The position numbers and the translations under genes were made by a program. DNA of 64,000 bases. It comes from CAZDET01 sp964504335. Its GTDB lineage: Bacteria > Bacteroidota > Bacteroidia > Chitinophagales > Saprospiraceae. How positions within the stretch are numbered: position 1 is the stretch's first letter; the number at the start of each line of letters is the position of its first letter. Shown piece after piece: positions 42,501-50,103 of this stretch. Where the stretch lies: assembly GCA_964504335.1 (NCBI GenBank), contig CAZDET010000020.1, forward strand, positions 13,063 to 77,062, in the 5' to 3' direction. Below the pieces are notes generated by a model. That model worked only from the letters and a program-made list of their open reading frames with translations. It was not told the DNA's origin and ran no database searches.

Positions 42501-45257
42501 ACCGGCGAGGATATCGATCTGAATCCCGACGATATTGCCGGCGTTACCTTTACCTTTTCGCCCAGCACCGGTATTGATAACTCGGATCCCCTCAATCCGA
42601 CCGTCACGCTGATGGACGATCAGACGTACTTTGTTACCCTGACGGATGTCGCTTCCGGCTGTACCCGCGAGGATACCATGACCGTGATCGTGCCCGAAGA
42701 GTTGACCATCGAAATCGAACCCGGCGACACGACACTTTGTGAAAACCAGTCGCTGACTCTCACGGCCACAACTAACCGCGATGCCCTCATCCGGTGGTTT
42801 GCCGCAGAGCCATTCGTAGATACCCTCAGGGCATTGGATGGCCTCATCACGCTGGATTCCCTGAATGTAACCTTCTCCGCCGGGACCAATACCATTTTTG
42901 CGGTTGCCGAAGATCCCGAATCGGGTTGCCTGGATACGGCCATGATTACGGTACTGGTTACCGATCTGGACGTCGACGATATCCCGGATGAAACCGTCTG
43001 TGGGAACGAATCCGTAGTATTAAACGAAGGGGGCAACGCGAGTTTCGACTACCAATGGAGCCCTGCAACCGGTCTGAACTCAGATACACTGGCTAGTCCT
43101 ACGGCCACGCTAACGATGGATCAGACCTACTTCGTCACAATTACGGAGCGCCTGACGGGATGTACCAAGTTGGATACCGTTGTGGTCGACGTGACGGAGA
43201 ATTTAGAGTTGGAGGTTACGCCCGGTGATTCCGTGTTCTGCGAACCGGTTGATTTAACTCTTACCGCCACTACCGCTATACCAACCACGGTTATCTGGTA
43301 CCTGGGTACCAGTGCAACTGGAATGGCGCTCGATACAAGCCTCACCCTTCCGGTTTCTTTGGGAGTAGGTACGACCAGCTACACGGCTCTGGCCGAATCA
43401 GAAAGCGGTTGTACCGATACGGTTACCGTTACCTACACCGTATCCGAAACACCGGAGGCACCGGATGGCGATACCCTGTGTATTTGCTCTGGCGAAAGCG
43501 TGGCCCTGAATCCGGGCGGCAACCCCACGTTCATTTATCAGTGGTCGCCCGATGCCGATCTCGATCTGAGCGATCCGAGCAATCCGGTTGCTCGTCCAAC
43601 CAGCAACCAAACCTACATGGTCACCGTAACGGATCCGACGGGTACTTGTAGCGCCGAGGGAGAAGTAACGGTAGAAGTATCCGACCCGCTCGATCTGACA
43701 CTGGTGCCCGGCGATACGACTTATTGTACGGATACATTGGTCACATTGACCGTTTCTTCCGATCAAACGTTCAATGCGGTCTGGTTTGCCGGTTCTACCG
43801 GTACGGATCCCATCCAGGTGGATAATAATACGATGGAGGCCGACTTGATCGTCGATCTGGAGGTAGGCGCAAATACCTTTATCGTGGTGGGTACTACGGG
43901 AGCTAAGGGTTGCGCTGATACCGTATCCACGACTCTGACACTCAGCAATATGATCGATGGGCTGCCACCTCCCACGGTACCTTTCTGTCCGGATGATGAA
44001 ATGCGGAAACTAAACCCGCAGGGCAGCTCCGAATTTACTTACGAATGGTCTCCACAGGAGGGCCTGGACGACCCCAACAGTCCTAATCCAACGTTCACAC
44101 TGGATGCTTCCCGGACCTATACCGTCACGGTGACGGATCCTGAATCAGGATGTGAGGCGATGGTAACGGTAACGGCCCTCGTTCAACCCGAAATTGGGTT
44201 GCAGGCAGGAGACGACATCCTCTTCTGTGATCCCGACACCACGCTTACGCTTACATCTACGGTCTTGGCCGGAGGTGTCACGTACGAATGGCGGCAAGGT
44301 ACTGCTCCCATTGAAGATAGCAATACCGATTCCATCCAGGTTAGCCCGCCAAATGGCAATACGCAATACATCGTCATGGCCACCGACGCAGCGGGCTGTA
44401 TGGAAGAGGATACGGTGATGGTAAATAATCGACCCGTCCTGGCTTCCATTCCGCCAATTGGGCCTTTCTGTGCCCCGGATGAGCTTGGCCTGAAAGAGAT
44501 TCGGGTGGTATCTGCTACCGGCGATAGCCTCACTGTGCTATGGGATTCGCTGGGTGTAGTCGGCGACTTGGATATGCCGATGGCAATGGTGGACCTGAAT
44601 GTGGCCAATACGTTTAGTGCCATGGTTACTAATGACTTCGGCTGTATGGCGGAGGTGTCTACTACGATCGATGTGATCAATTTGACGGAGCAGCTAAGCG
44701 GTACGATCGCTCCAAACGATACGATCTTCCTGGGTGAGGAATTCACGCTTTCTGTACTGGGTTGCGACGATTGCAACTATACCTGGACCCTCCCCGACGG
44801 TGGCCAGCTGGAAGATGCGGGACCGGAAATCGTACACGAGCCGGTCACCGGCGGCGACAAGGAGTATCGGGTAGAGGTAAGTCAAACGGTGAGCCAGAAC
44901 CCGGATAAGGTCTGCGCTGCGGATGTTACGATCCGGGGCTTTGTGAGCCTGGTAATCTGCGATGAAACCCGGGTCTTCCTTCCAACGGCCTTTACCCCGA
45001 ATGGAGACGGCATCAACGATGTCCTGGAAATCCGCTCCAACTTCCGCGATCAGCTGGTTATTAATGACTTCGTCGTCTACAACCGTTGGGGCGAGATCGT
45101 TTTCGAAACGGATGACCCCAGTGAAGGCTGGGATGGTACCTTCCAGAATAATGGCGGTGATGTACTGCCGCCGGATGTATTCACGGTGATTCTCAACGTG
45201 ACGTGTCCGGGTGGCGAAACACTGGCCATCGATCAGCAAGTGGCGCTGATCCGATAG
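39555..45257 (+). CDS. Giant repeat adhesin with PKD domain and T9SS type B C-terminal domain
   Basis: This 1900-residue exported protein (signal peptide up to LLAAWAPQQLQA) has a conserved N-terminal module (THIVGGEMGYRIINTTDTEV), a PKD domain near residues 395-475 (YAWDFGDGNTSNEENPTHTY), about six long beta-sandwich repeats of ~163 residues, and a C-terminal gliding-associated domain (FLPTAFTPNGDGINDVLEI, then VVYNRWGEIVFET, then WDGTF). The last domain is the type B signal for type IX secretion. SprB-like adhesins with this build are moved along the surface in gliding cells. Acidic, Thr- and Asp-rich composition suggests calcium binding. It completes the SprF-like / PorE-like / adhesin operon. 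Confidence 0.93.
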   Translation: MRPVRNSNHLIRYLTLAFGLLLAAWAPQQLQATHIVGGEMGYRIINTTDTEVTVEIVLSVYRDCFFGNPEVYFDEPAFIGVFDDRNFRVRQLDVNFQGQDDTLTNQLDTFCLVNLDPVCVHTTTYRTTVTLPRTGGGYTFAYQRCCRNETVANIIDPLDVGATYTIRLSPEAIERGNDSPVFKNWPPIYICAGQPLLFDHSAIDEDGDSLVYTLCHPFAGADMDDPKPFPTPNPPYDSIPWADGFSVDNMLGVGDPLRINDETGVMTAVPGARGQYVVGVCVDEYDRNTGELLSRTRRDFQYNVNPCDDLTAEWTAENPQCEGLTVTFANTSTAPEDPSFKWFFDWPNPEPSLEVDGKDSVTFTFPAQGSYTVALIAEPGAICADTFMQVISVSDSVVADFTFSGECEGLTLAFDNNSENATAYAWDFGDGNTSNEENPTHTYDSPGTYTVRLRAFNETTCDDTIEVDITVSDQPVSVAIGAEIDCRTDLVEVAFESAVVNPFGGDVSYEWTFSDGTPSTSNVANPVVEVTGDATLIATLDITTENGCMASAADTIEIEFTEFNFPDTVIFCENQGPFLNPEGGKDGFEYRWSPGQRLFPDSTVANPKARPEQDTWYFVTVTPTDGSACTFVDSVFVQVPQPINIDIGPQLKTICGEPITITAKADVDLDALTIEYFSSINGPIGSGSSITYEAGSPIDTVIVIATDTFGCMDRDRMIITNNSLDIDLDKENITLCVGESDTVSVINNKPTDVLTYSWNSALIQGATNQESVVIQGLMEGTFVVEVAVENQFGCMEILTVNVTVNDINAPDLPDVLTVCPGESVALNPGATDGSGLTYQWSPTTELNLTNPANPVASPTQNRTYFVTITDADGCSAKDSVEVRVSEPLNLQIQPGDTTLCEPEPLMLRATGNGLDSIQWFDAEPLTSPLPQMGPMIIVNPQSGATTYFAVATNEFGCRDTASVTITISDFPPGTLPDTIVSCTGEDIDLNPDDIAGVTFTFSPSTGIDNSDPLNPTVTLMDDQTYFVTLTDVASGCTREDTMTVIVPEELTIEIEPGDTTLCENQSLTLTATTNRDALIRWFAAEPFVDTLRALDGLITLDSLNVTFSAGTNTIFAVAEDPESGCLDTAMITVLVTDLDVDDIPDETVCGNESVVLNEGGNASFDYQWSPATGLNSDTLASPTATLTMDQTYFVTITERLTGCTKLDTVVVDVTENLELEVTPGDSVFCEPVDLTLTATTAIPTTVIWYLGTSATGMALDTSLTLPVSLGVGTTSYTALAESESGCTDTVTVTYTVSETPEAPDGDTLCICSGESVALNPGGNPTFIYQWSPDADLDLSDPSNPVARPTSNQTYMVTVTDPTGTCSAEGEVTVEVSDPLDLTLVPGDTTYCTDTLVTLTVSSDQTFNAVWFAGSTGTDPIQVDNNTMEADLIVDLEVGANTFIVVGTTGAKGCADTVSTTLTLSNMIDGLPPPTVPFCPDDEMRKLNPQGSSEFTYEWSPQEGLDDPNSPNPTFTLDASRTYTVTVTDPESGCEAMVTVTALVQPEIGLQAGDDILFCDPDTTLTLTSTVLAGGVTYEWRQGTAPIEDSNTDSIQVSPPNGNTQYIVMATDAAGCMEEDTVMVNNRPVLASIPPIGPFCAPDELGLKEIRVVSATGDSLTVLWDSLGVVGDLDMPMAMVDLNVANTFSAMVTNDFGCMAEVSTTIDVINLTEQLSGTIAPNDTIFLGEEFTLSVLGCDDCNYTWTLPDGGQLEDAGPEIVHEPVTGGDKEYRVEVSQTVSQNPDKVCAADVTIRGFVSLVICDETRVFLPTAFTPNGDGINDVLEIRSNFRDQLVINDFVVYNRWGEIVFETDDPSEGWDGTFQNNGGDVLPPDVFTVILNVTCPGGETLAIDQQVALIR
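41980..44690 (+). repeat. Six ~490-base modules in the adhesin gene
   Basis: Protein modules begin near 41983 (LPDVLTVCPGES), 42472 (LPDTIVSCTGED), 42976 (IPDETVCGNES), 43459 (PDGDTLCICSGES), 43957 (PPPTVPFCPDDE) and 44440 (PPIGPFCAPDE). Each contains a Y/F-x-W-SP-x-x-x-L segment, a TYFVTVTD strand and a PGDTTLCE start of a second subdomain. Spacing is 483-504 bases. DNA identity is low, so the copies are old. Confidence 0.8.
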
Positions 45258-45270
45258 GATATACCTGACG

Positions 45271-45324
45271 CAAAAACGCTCCGAGGGGCCATTCGCGAAC
45301 GCGGATGGCCCCTCGACGTTTTGG
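45271..45324 (+). terminator. Intrinsic terminator after the adhesin gene
   Basis: GAGGGGCCAT and ATGGCCCCTC form a ten-base stem extended by AAAACG/CGTTTT, loop TCGCGAACGCGG. It lies just after the stop at 45257 and separates the adhesin operon from rtcB. Confidence 0.88.
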
Positions 45325-45385
45325 AGATGGATGGAACTTTCGGCCTGCAAACCGGGTAGTAGACCCCGGATAAGATGAATGAATC

Positions 45386-46783
45386 ATGGCAAAAAAATTG
45401 AAGTTGCGCGGAAAGGCGCTGATCAAAATGGGCTATCCCGAGGGGAGGGTAATCGGCCTGGCGATCAACACCGCACAGGAGCACTTCCGGCGGGAGCCGG
45501 AGGCGTACGTACTCGCCATGCTGGAAAACGTGCTGAAGCACCCCGAAAGCTTCCGGGAAGACGACGTGTGGAAGCGGGTGGCGCTGGAGCTGCTTGATGA
45601 GCCTCAGGATCGCGGCCTGCGTTTGAGCCGCAACGCCATCGACTTTCCCATTTACGGTGCCGCCCAAATCGACGAAGCCGCCAAAACACAAATGTATACT
45701 GCAATGCGCCTGCCCGTTAGCGTAGCCGGTGCCCTCATGCCCGATGCGCACGTGGGGTACGGGCTACCGATTGGAGGCGTGCTGGCCACCGAAAACGCAG
45801 TAATTCCGTATGCGGTTGGAGTAGATATCGGTTGCCGAATGGCACTCACCCTCTACGATCTGCCGACCGATCGGTTGGATGCCGACCGGGACCGCTTCAA
45901 GCAACTGCTCGTGGACAATAGCCGGTTTGGCATGGCGGAATTCGATCGGCCGATGGACGATCCGATCTTCGAACGCGATGAGTTTAAATACATCAAAGTA
46001 GCTCGTGATTTGCGCGATCGGGCCTACCGGCAAATTGGAACCTCCGGAGGAGGCAATCACTTCGTCGAGTTTGGCGTAGTAGAGCTGACCGATCCGTACA
46101 ACGAGTTTCAGCTCCCAACCGGATCGTACCTGGCGCTGCTCACCCATTCCGGTTCCCGCGGGTTGGGGGCGTCGATTGCCCAGTACTACACCAAGCTGGC
46201 GATGCGGATGACCAAGCTCGACAAGGAAGCCCGCCACCTGGCCTGGCTTCCGTTGGATACCCAGGAAGGCCACGAATATTGGTCGGCAATGACCCTGGCG
46301 GGCGATTATGCATCGGCCTGCCACGACCATATCCACCGCCGAATGGCCGCCTCGCTGGGGCGTACGCCGCTTGCCAAAGTCGAAAATCACCACAATTTCG
46401 CCTGGTCGCACCAGCTGGAAGATGGCCGTACCGTGATTATTCACCGCAAGGGAGCTACGCCCGCCGATAAAGGCGTGCTCGGTATCATTCCGGGCTCGAT
46501 GACCGCCCCGGGCTTCATTGTGCGCGGTAAGGGAGACCGGGCCGCACTGTTCTCTGCCTCCCACGGCGCGGGACGCGTCCTATCCCGGCGAGCGGCCAAA
46601 GAGTCCATTAGCCCGGGCGTGGTGCAACAGCAACTTACCGCCAACAACGTAGAGCTGCTCGGCGGCGGCCTCGATGAAGCCCCCGATGCTTACAAGGATA
46701 TCCATGCCGTCATGGCCGAACAAACCGATTTGGTGGAGATAGTCGGTAGCTTCCAACCACGGATCGTGCGGATGGCCGAATAA
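45386..46783 (+). CDS. rtcB: RtcB-family RNA ligase
   Basis: This 465-residue protein has all core RtcB residues: D147 and C150 in VDIGCRM, N224-H225 in GGGNHF, H254 in THSGSRG, the ENHHNFAW motif, HRKG at 353-356 and the guanylylated histidine H393 in SHGAGR. RtcB joins 2',3'-cyclic phosphate or 3'-phosphate RNA ends to 5'-OH ends using GTP and manganese, in RNA repair or tRNA splicing. An extra helical domain of ~85 residues precedes the catalytic core (LKLRGKALIKMGYPEGRVIG), as in a Bacteroidota-type subgroup. No archease or rtcA gene is adjacent. Confidence 0.95.
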   Translation: MAKKLKLRGKALIKMGYPEGRVIGLAINTAQEHFRREPEAYVLAMLENVLKHPESFREDDVWKRVALELLDEPQDRGLRLSRNAIDFPIYGAAQIDEAAKTQMYTAMRLPVSVAGALMPDAHVGYGLPIGGVLATENAVIPYAVGVDIGCRMALTLYDLPTDRLDADRDRFKQLLVDNSRFGMAEFDRPMDDPIFERDEFKYIKVARDLRDRAYRQIGTSGGGNHFVEFGVVELTDPYNEFQLPTGSYLALLTHSGSRGLGASIAQYYTKLAMRMTKLDKEARHLAWLPLDTQEGHEYWSAMTLAGDYASACHDHIHRRMAASLGRTPLAKVENHHNFAWSHQLEDGRTVIIHRKGATPADKGVLGIIPGSMTAPGFIVRGKGDRAALFSASHGAGRVLSRRAAKESISPGVVQQQLTANNVELLGGGLDEAPDAYKDIHAVMAEQTDLVEIVGSFQPRIVRMAE

Positions 46784-46812
46784 TAGCGAATATTGAATAG
46801 TGAATTTTTAAA

Positions 46813-46854
46813 GCTTTAATTTATGGCCAAGGCCATTTCTTAATTCATTAAAGC
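46813..46854. repeat. Nested inverted repeats between rtcB and the nucleotidyltransferase gene
   Basis: GCTTTAAT (46813-46820) pairs with ATTAAAGC (46847-46854), and ATGGCC-AA-GGCCAT (46823-46836) pairs inside. The 96-base convergent gap is AT-rich, unlike the genes around it. It may act as a two-way terminator, though the inner loop of two bases is sterically unlikely. Confidence 0.5.
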
Positions 46855-46879
46855 ATTAAATTTCGCATTTCGCCTTTCG

Positions 46880-47881
46880 CTATTCCCCAGAAAAATCGAT
46901 CTCCGTATTGTCCCCGATGTTAAGACTTTGGCGGCTGCCGGTGATGGACGTGTCGTTGCCGACCACCGAGTTGTAGAGAATCACTTCCCGGAGGGCCGCG
47001 TAGTTGCCGATAATGGAGTTTTTGATGATGGCATTGACTACGCGGACGTTGTTGCCGATCGTAACGTGAGGGCCGATAATGGAATTGCTGATTTCACAAT
47101 TGATGCCGATACTCACCGGATGAATGATAATGGAGTTATCGGTGGGAGCGAGGTCGGCGGTAGTGTAGCCGGAGCGGTCTAGAAAAGTGGCGTTGGTTTG
47201 AAGCAAGACGTCGCGTCGGCCACAGTCAAACCAGTTATCGACGGGCACAATTTCGAATTCGACGCCCTGTTCGAGCATGTACATCAAAGCGTCCGTCAGG
47301 GGGAATTCGCCGGCGGTGCGTTCATCCCGGCTGATGCGATGACCCAGGGCTTCGATCAGGAGGTTGACTTCCCGGATCGTGTAGAAGCCCACCATGGCCA
47401 TGTCCGATTTCGGAATGCGTGGTTTTTCGACCAATCGGCGCACGTTCCCATCCTCGTCGAATTCGACGATCCCGAACTGGCGCGGATCGTCCACCTTTTT
47501 GACGGCGATGCAGGAACGACGCATTTTTACCATCCGTTCGAAATCGGCGTCCAGGATGATATCGCCGAAAAAGATGATCAGCTCGTTGGCATCGCGAAAT
47601 AGATCGCGAGCCAACCAAATGGCGTGCGCCGTACCGAGCCGCTCTTCCTGATTGACAAAGATGGAATTGAGATCCGGATAATTGATCTCTACGTAATTTT
47701 TGATCTTCTCCCCCAGGTAACCGATGATGAAGATAAACTCCGTCACTCCAATTTTCTGGAGCTGGTCGACAATAAAGGAAATGATGGGTTTCCCTGCCAC
47801 GGGAATCAGTGGCTTGGGTTGTGTGTAGGTAAGTGGACGGAGTCGGGTACCGGCCCCAGCTACGGGAACGATTGCTTTCAT
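46880..47881 (-). CDS. Sugar-phosphate nucleotidyltransferase with left-handed beta-helix
   Basis: This 333-residue enzyme has the nucleotidyltransferase signature KAIVPVAGAGTRLRPLTYTQ-PKPLIPVAGKPI, with the GxGTR-x-K motif, a metal-binding FFGDIILD, and VEKPRIPKS in the sugar-binding part. The C-terminal ~90 residues form hexapeptide repeats (ISNSIIGPHVTIGNNVRVVN), as in long RfbA/RmlA-like or GlmU-like enzymes. It makes an NDP-sugar from NTP and a sugar-1-phosphate; dTDP-glucose is the likeliest product from resemblance, but the substrate is not certain. Twelve bases separate it from the nuclease-like gene upstream, suggesting an operon. Confidence 0.88.
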   Translation of the reverse strand: MKAIVPVAGAGTRLRPLTYTQPKPLIPVAGKPIISFIVDQLQKIGVTEFIFIIGYLGEKIKNYVEINYPDLNSIFVNQEERLGTAHAIWLARDLFRDANELIIFFGDIILDADFERMVKMRRSCIAVKKVDDPRQFGIVEFDEDGNVRRLVEKPRIPKSDMAMVGFYTIREVNLLIEALGHRISRDERTAGEFPLTDALMYMLEQGVEFEIVPVDNWFDCGRRDVLLQTNATFLDRSGYTTADLAPTDNSIIIHPVSIGINCEISNSIIGPHVTIGNNVRVVNAIIKNSIIGNYAALREVILYNSVVGNDTSITGSRQSLNIGDNTEIDFSGE

Positions 47882-47893
47882 GTATGTAACGCT

Positions 47894-48499
47894 TTAGGAG
47901 CTTTCGGGTGGCTTCGGGTCGGGCCAGGAAACCTGCATGCCCGCAAGTGGATTTCTGGTGCCGAAGCCCATTTCTAATTGAACGGCTTCTCCCTCGAAAT
48001 GCTTCAGCAGGGTGGCAAATAATCGGGTCCGGTAGTTTTTTCGCGCCCCATCCAGTTCAATCCAAATCAGCAATCGGGGAGGCGCGGCTGCCTCGCTGCG
48101 TAGAAAGGCTTCCCTCCAAAAGTGCCAGTCACTGTTCGGACCGCCAATCCGGCGCAGATAAGGGCCCATGATGCGGTAGAACCAGTTGCGTTCGTAGTAC
48201 TGATTGATGATGCGAATGGCCCGAAGGCTATCCCGAAATTTGCGGTGAATGGAATCGGCCAGCCGATCCGTAGACTTGATCTTCGGAATAAAGACCTTTT
48301 TACCGTTCTGCCGGGGCTGGTAGTTTTTCACTTCAATCAACCAGAGCTCTCCCGCATCGGTCAGTACAATGAAATCAACGGCTTTCAATCCTACACTGCT
48401 CAATCCTTGGTAGAAGCGATGACTATCGTATTTTCGTACTCTCCAGCGCCCCGGAAAGCTGAACTCCATCCCACTCTCTTGTATGATACGACCAGACAT
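47894..48499 (-). CDS. PD-(D/E)XK-like nuclease-fold protein of unknown function
   Basis: I start this protein at the ATG at 48499 (201 residues); a GTG-type extension to 48532 is less likely. The segment AVDFIVLTDAGELWLIEVKNY holds the D...ExK arrangement of PD-(D/E)XK nucleases, preceded by helices and followed by a basic KNYQPRQNGKKVFIPKIK. The rest (FWREAFLRSEAAAPPRLLIW) is not recognised. Such folds occur in DNA-repair and restriction enzymes, but the neighbours here are not a defence cluster. Its start is 14 bases from the divergent small gene. Nuclease activity is inference from the motif alone. Confidence 0.75.
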   Translation of the reverse strand: MSGRIIQESGMEFSFPGRWRVRKYDSHRFYQGLSSVGLKAVDFIVLTDAGELWLIEVKNYQPRQNGKKVFIPKIKSTDRLADSIHRKFRDSLRAIRIINQYYERNWFYRIMGPYLRRIGGPNSDWHFWREAFLRSEAAAPPRLLIWIELDGARKNYRTRLFATLLKHFEGEAVQLEMGFGTRNPLAGMQVSWPDPKPPESS

Positions 48500-48513
48500 A
48501 AACGCTAGCACCA

Positions 48514-48852
48514 ATGGCAGACCAAGATACACTAAAGCTAACGACCGACCTGATTTCAGCCGACTTTTCTATGGAGCGCCCGGAAGGCGATCTCGACGAA
48601 GAGGCCCTCATTCGATTACTGGCCACGCATATCGATCGCATGCTGGAGGGGCGTTTTCAGACGGAGCAGCTGATGAGTAACTTGTACCGGCTTGACGTCC
48701 GCGAAGATCTCGTCCGCGCGGCCTTCCATCCGGGAGCTCCCGAACCGGTGGCGTTGGGGCTGGCACGGCTTATCTGGGAACGCCAACGACAGCGGGCCTA
48801 CACCAAATTACACATCCGTACCGAACCGCTCGATGAGGATATGGAATGGTAA
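48514..48852 (+). CDS. Small acidic protein of unknown function
   Basis: This 112-residue acidic protein has no signal peptide or recognised domain. The order is LISADFSMERPEG, then EEALIRLLATHIDRMLEGRF, then LYRLDVREDLVRAAF and a C-terminal helix LARLIWERQRQRAYTKLHIR. It looks like a helical, soluble, conserved-type hypothetical protein. It is transcribed divergently from the nuclease-like gene, with only 14 bases between start codons, so the two promoters must overlap the opposite genes or be coupled. Confidence 0.75.
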   Translation: MADQDTLKLTTDLISADFSMERPEGDLDEEALIRLLATHIDRMLEGRFQTEQLMSNLYRLDVREDLVRAAFHPGAPEPVALGLARLIWERQRQRAYTKLHIRTEPLDEDMEW

Positions 48853-48888
48853 AAAAAACTCGTCCCACTCACGCAGAGCAGGACGAGC
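48850..48888 (-). terminator. Intrinsic terminator of the Hsp20 gene
   Basis: CTCGTCC (48859-48865) and GGACGAG (48881-48887), with an inner CTC/GAG pair, form the stem; eight T follow on the minus strand. The T-run overlaps the stop codon of the opposing small acidic protein gene. Confidence 0.87.
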
Positions 48889-48914
48889 CATTGTTTCAGG
48901 ATTACTCCAATTGC

Positions 48915-49355
48915 TTAGACTACATCTATTTGACGAGCCGGCTGTGGTTTAGCCGCTTCTTTTTTGGGCACGTGTACGTAGAGGATGCCATCTCGGTAGG
49001 TCGCATTTATCTGATCGCCTTCTACTATCCGGTCGTTGAGTCGGAATTGACGCTCAAAACCAGCTACCGGGCCGAATTCTTTGCGCAGCCAGCGCGGGGT
49101 TGTCCCATTTTCTTCTTTCGCCGGCGCCTCGTAGCGAATGGTTAGAACCCTATCATCGAGTGATACTTCGAACGCATCGCGCGACAGGCCGGGAGCAAGA
49201 AGAGACAGATCAAACCCTTCGTCCGTTTCTTCGATATTCACAGCAGGGCGAGCCGTTACCGGCGCTTGGCGCTTGGCTAAATGGCGACGCCGCGTATTAT
49301 TATCGTCGAAAAAGCGAACGGGAAAGTCGTTGAAAGAAAACAACATCGGTTTCAT
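48915..49355 (-). CDS. Small heat shock protein, Hsp20/alpha-crystallin family
   Basis: This 146-residue protein (start ATG 49355) carries an alpha-crystallin domain: PAVNIEETDEGFDLSLLAPG, then FEVSLDDRVLTIRYE, then GFERQFRLNDRIVEGDQINA and DGILYVHVPKK. These are the usual strands, ending in a VPKK-type segment before the C-terminal tail. Small heat shock proteins hold unfolding proteins as oligomers. Two palindromes of TGCCA-TTT-TGGCA type lie 76-120 bases upstream, likely a stress-response operator shared with the divergent DsrE-like gene. Confidence 0.93.
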   Translation of the reverse strand: MKPMLFSFNDFPVRFFDDNNTRRRHLAKRQAPVTARPAVNIEETDEGFDLSLLAPGLSRDAFEVSLDDRVLTIRYEAPAKEENGTTPRWLRKEFGPVAGFERQFRLNDRIVEGDQINATYRDGILYVHVPKKEAAKPQPARQIDVV

Positions 49356-49430
49356 ATGATCGATTGTTGAATGAACTACAAAATGAATTTCGACCATCTA
49401 TGAACAGGATTTGTGCCAATCGATCAGACA

Positions 49431-49475
49431 GTGTCATTTTGGCACTTGCTGATCAAATTAAATGCCATTTTGGCA
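49431..49475. promoter_or_regulatory. Paired palindromes between hsp20 and the DsrE-like gene
   Basis: GTGTCATTTTGGCAC (49431-49445) and TGCCATTTTGGCA (49463-49475) share the inverted repeat TGYCA-TTT-TGGCA. Their centres are about 31 bases apart, close to three helical turns, so bound dimers would face the same side. A further half site GTGCCAA occurs at 49413-49419. This is the best-supported operator in the region. Confidence 0.65.
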
Positions 49476-49535
49476 TTTTGAGTTTGGGTTTCTTTCTGTA
49501 GCTTGCCTTTTTACTGCCTAAATTACCTGAGGTAT

Positions 49536-50090
49536 ATGTCGCTGTACACGGTTGTATTTCGCGTTGTAATCCTGCTGCTATTCTGTGCTTGCCAGCCTTA
49601 CGGGGGCCATGCGCAACGTCAAACAGGACCCATCATCAAAGACTATGGTGCTGTATGGTCGGTACCGAATCCCGATGCCGGGGTGGATACCACCATGGAG
49701 TATCGGGTGGTATTCGACATTTACCAATCGGGCAATGACCCTGGAGAACTGAGCGCCTCCCTGAACACGCTGGCTCGTTTTCTGAACATGCACGGGCAAG
49801 CCGGCGTACCGAAGGAGCGCCTGCACGTGGCAGGAGTCATCCACAATAAAGCGAGTAAGGATGTGATGAATGATGCGGCCTACCGCGAACGATACGGAAT
49901 CGACAATCCGAATACCGGGCTCCTGAAGCAACTCCAGGAAGCGGGCGTCGAACTATACCTCTGCGGCCAATCTGCCTACTCTAGAAACATCGACCGGCAA
50001 CGCATGCAGCCGGGGATCGAGGTGGGCCTTTCGGCCATGACCATCATCCTACAGCTGGAAGAGCAAGGTTACCGGTTGATTAAGTTTTGA
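49536..50090 (+). CDS. Exported DsrE-family protein
   Basis: This protein of 184 residues starts at the ATG at 49536, with N-terminal signal SLYTVVFRVVILLLFCACQ; a TTG further upstream is less likely. The mature part has the DsrE/F-like layout: YRVVFDIYQSGNDPGELSAS, then LHVAGVIHNKASKDV, then LLKQLQEAGVELYLCGQSAY with a conserved cysteine. DsrE proteins handle sulfur or form small redox carriers; exported members in Bacteroidota are of unknown role. It is divergent from hsp20 with two palindromes between. Lipid attachment at Cys is possible but the lipobox is weak. Confidence 0.85.
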   Translation: MSLYTVVFRVVILLLFCACQPYGGHAQRQTGPIIKDYGAVWSVPNPDAGVDTTMEYRVVFDIYQSGNDPGELSASLNTLARFLNMHGQAGVPKERLHVAGVIHNKASKDVMNDAAYRERYGIDNPNTGLLKQLQEAGVELYLCGQSAYSRNIDRQRMQPGIEVGLSAMTIILQLEEQGYRLIKF

Positions 50091-50103
50091 GATGCCTCAT
50101 AAA

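Noticed and set aside
45386..46783. rtcB as part of an RNA-repair defence cassette
   Set aside because: Neighbours are an adhesin and a sugar nucleotidyltransferase; no archease, rtcA, kinase or toxin gene is adjacent.
49441..49475. Sigma-54 promoter (TGGCAC-type) ahead of the DsrE-like gene
   Set aside because: TGGCAC is followed directly by TTGC without the required spacer; the sequence is better explained as a palindrome.
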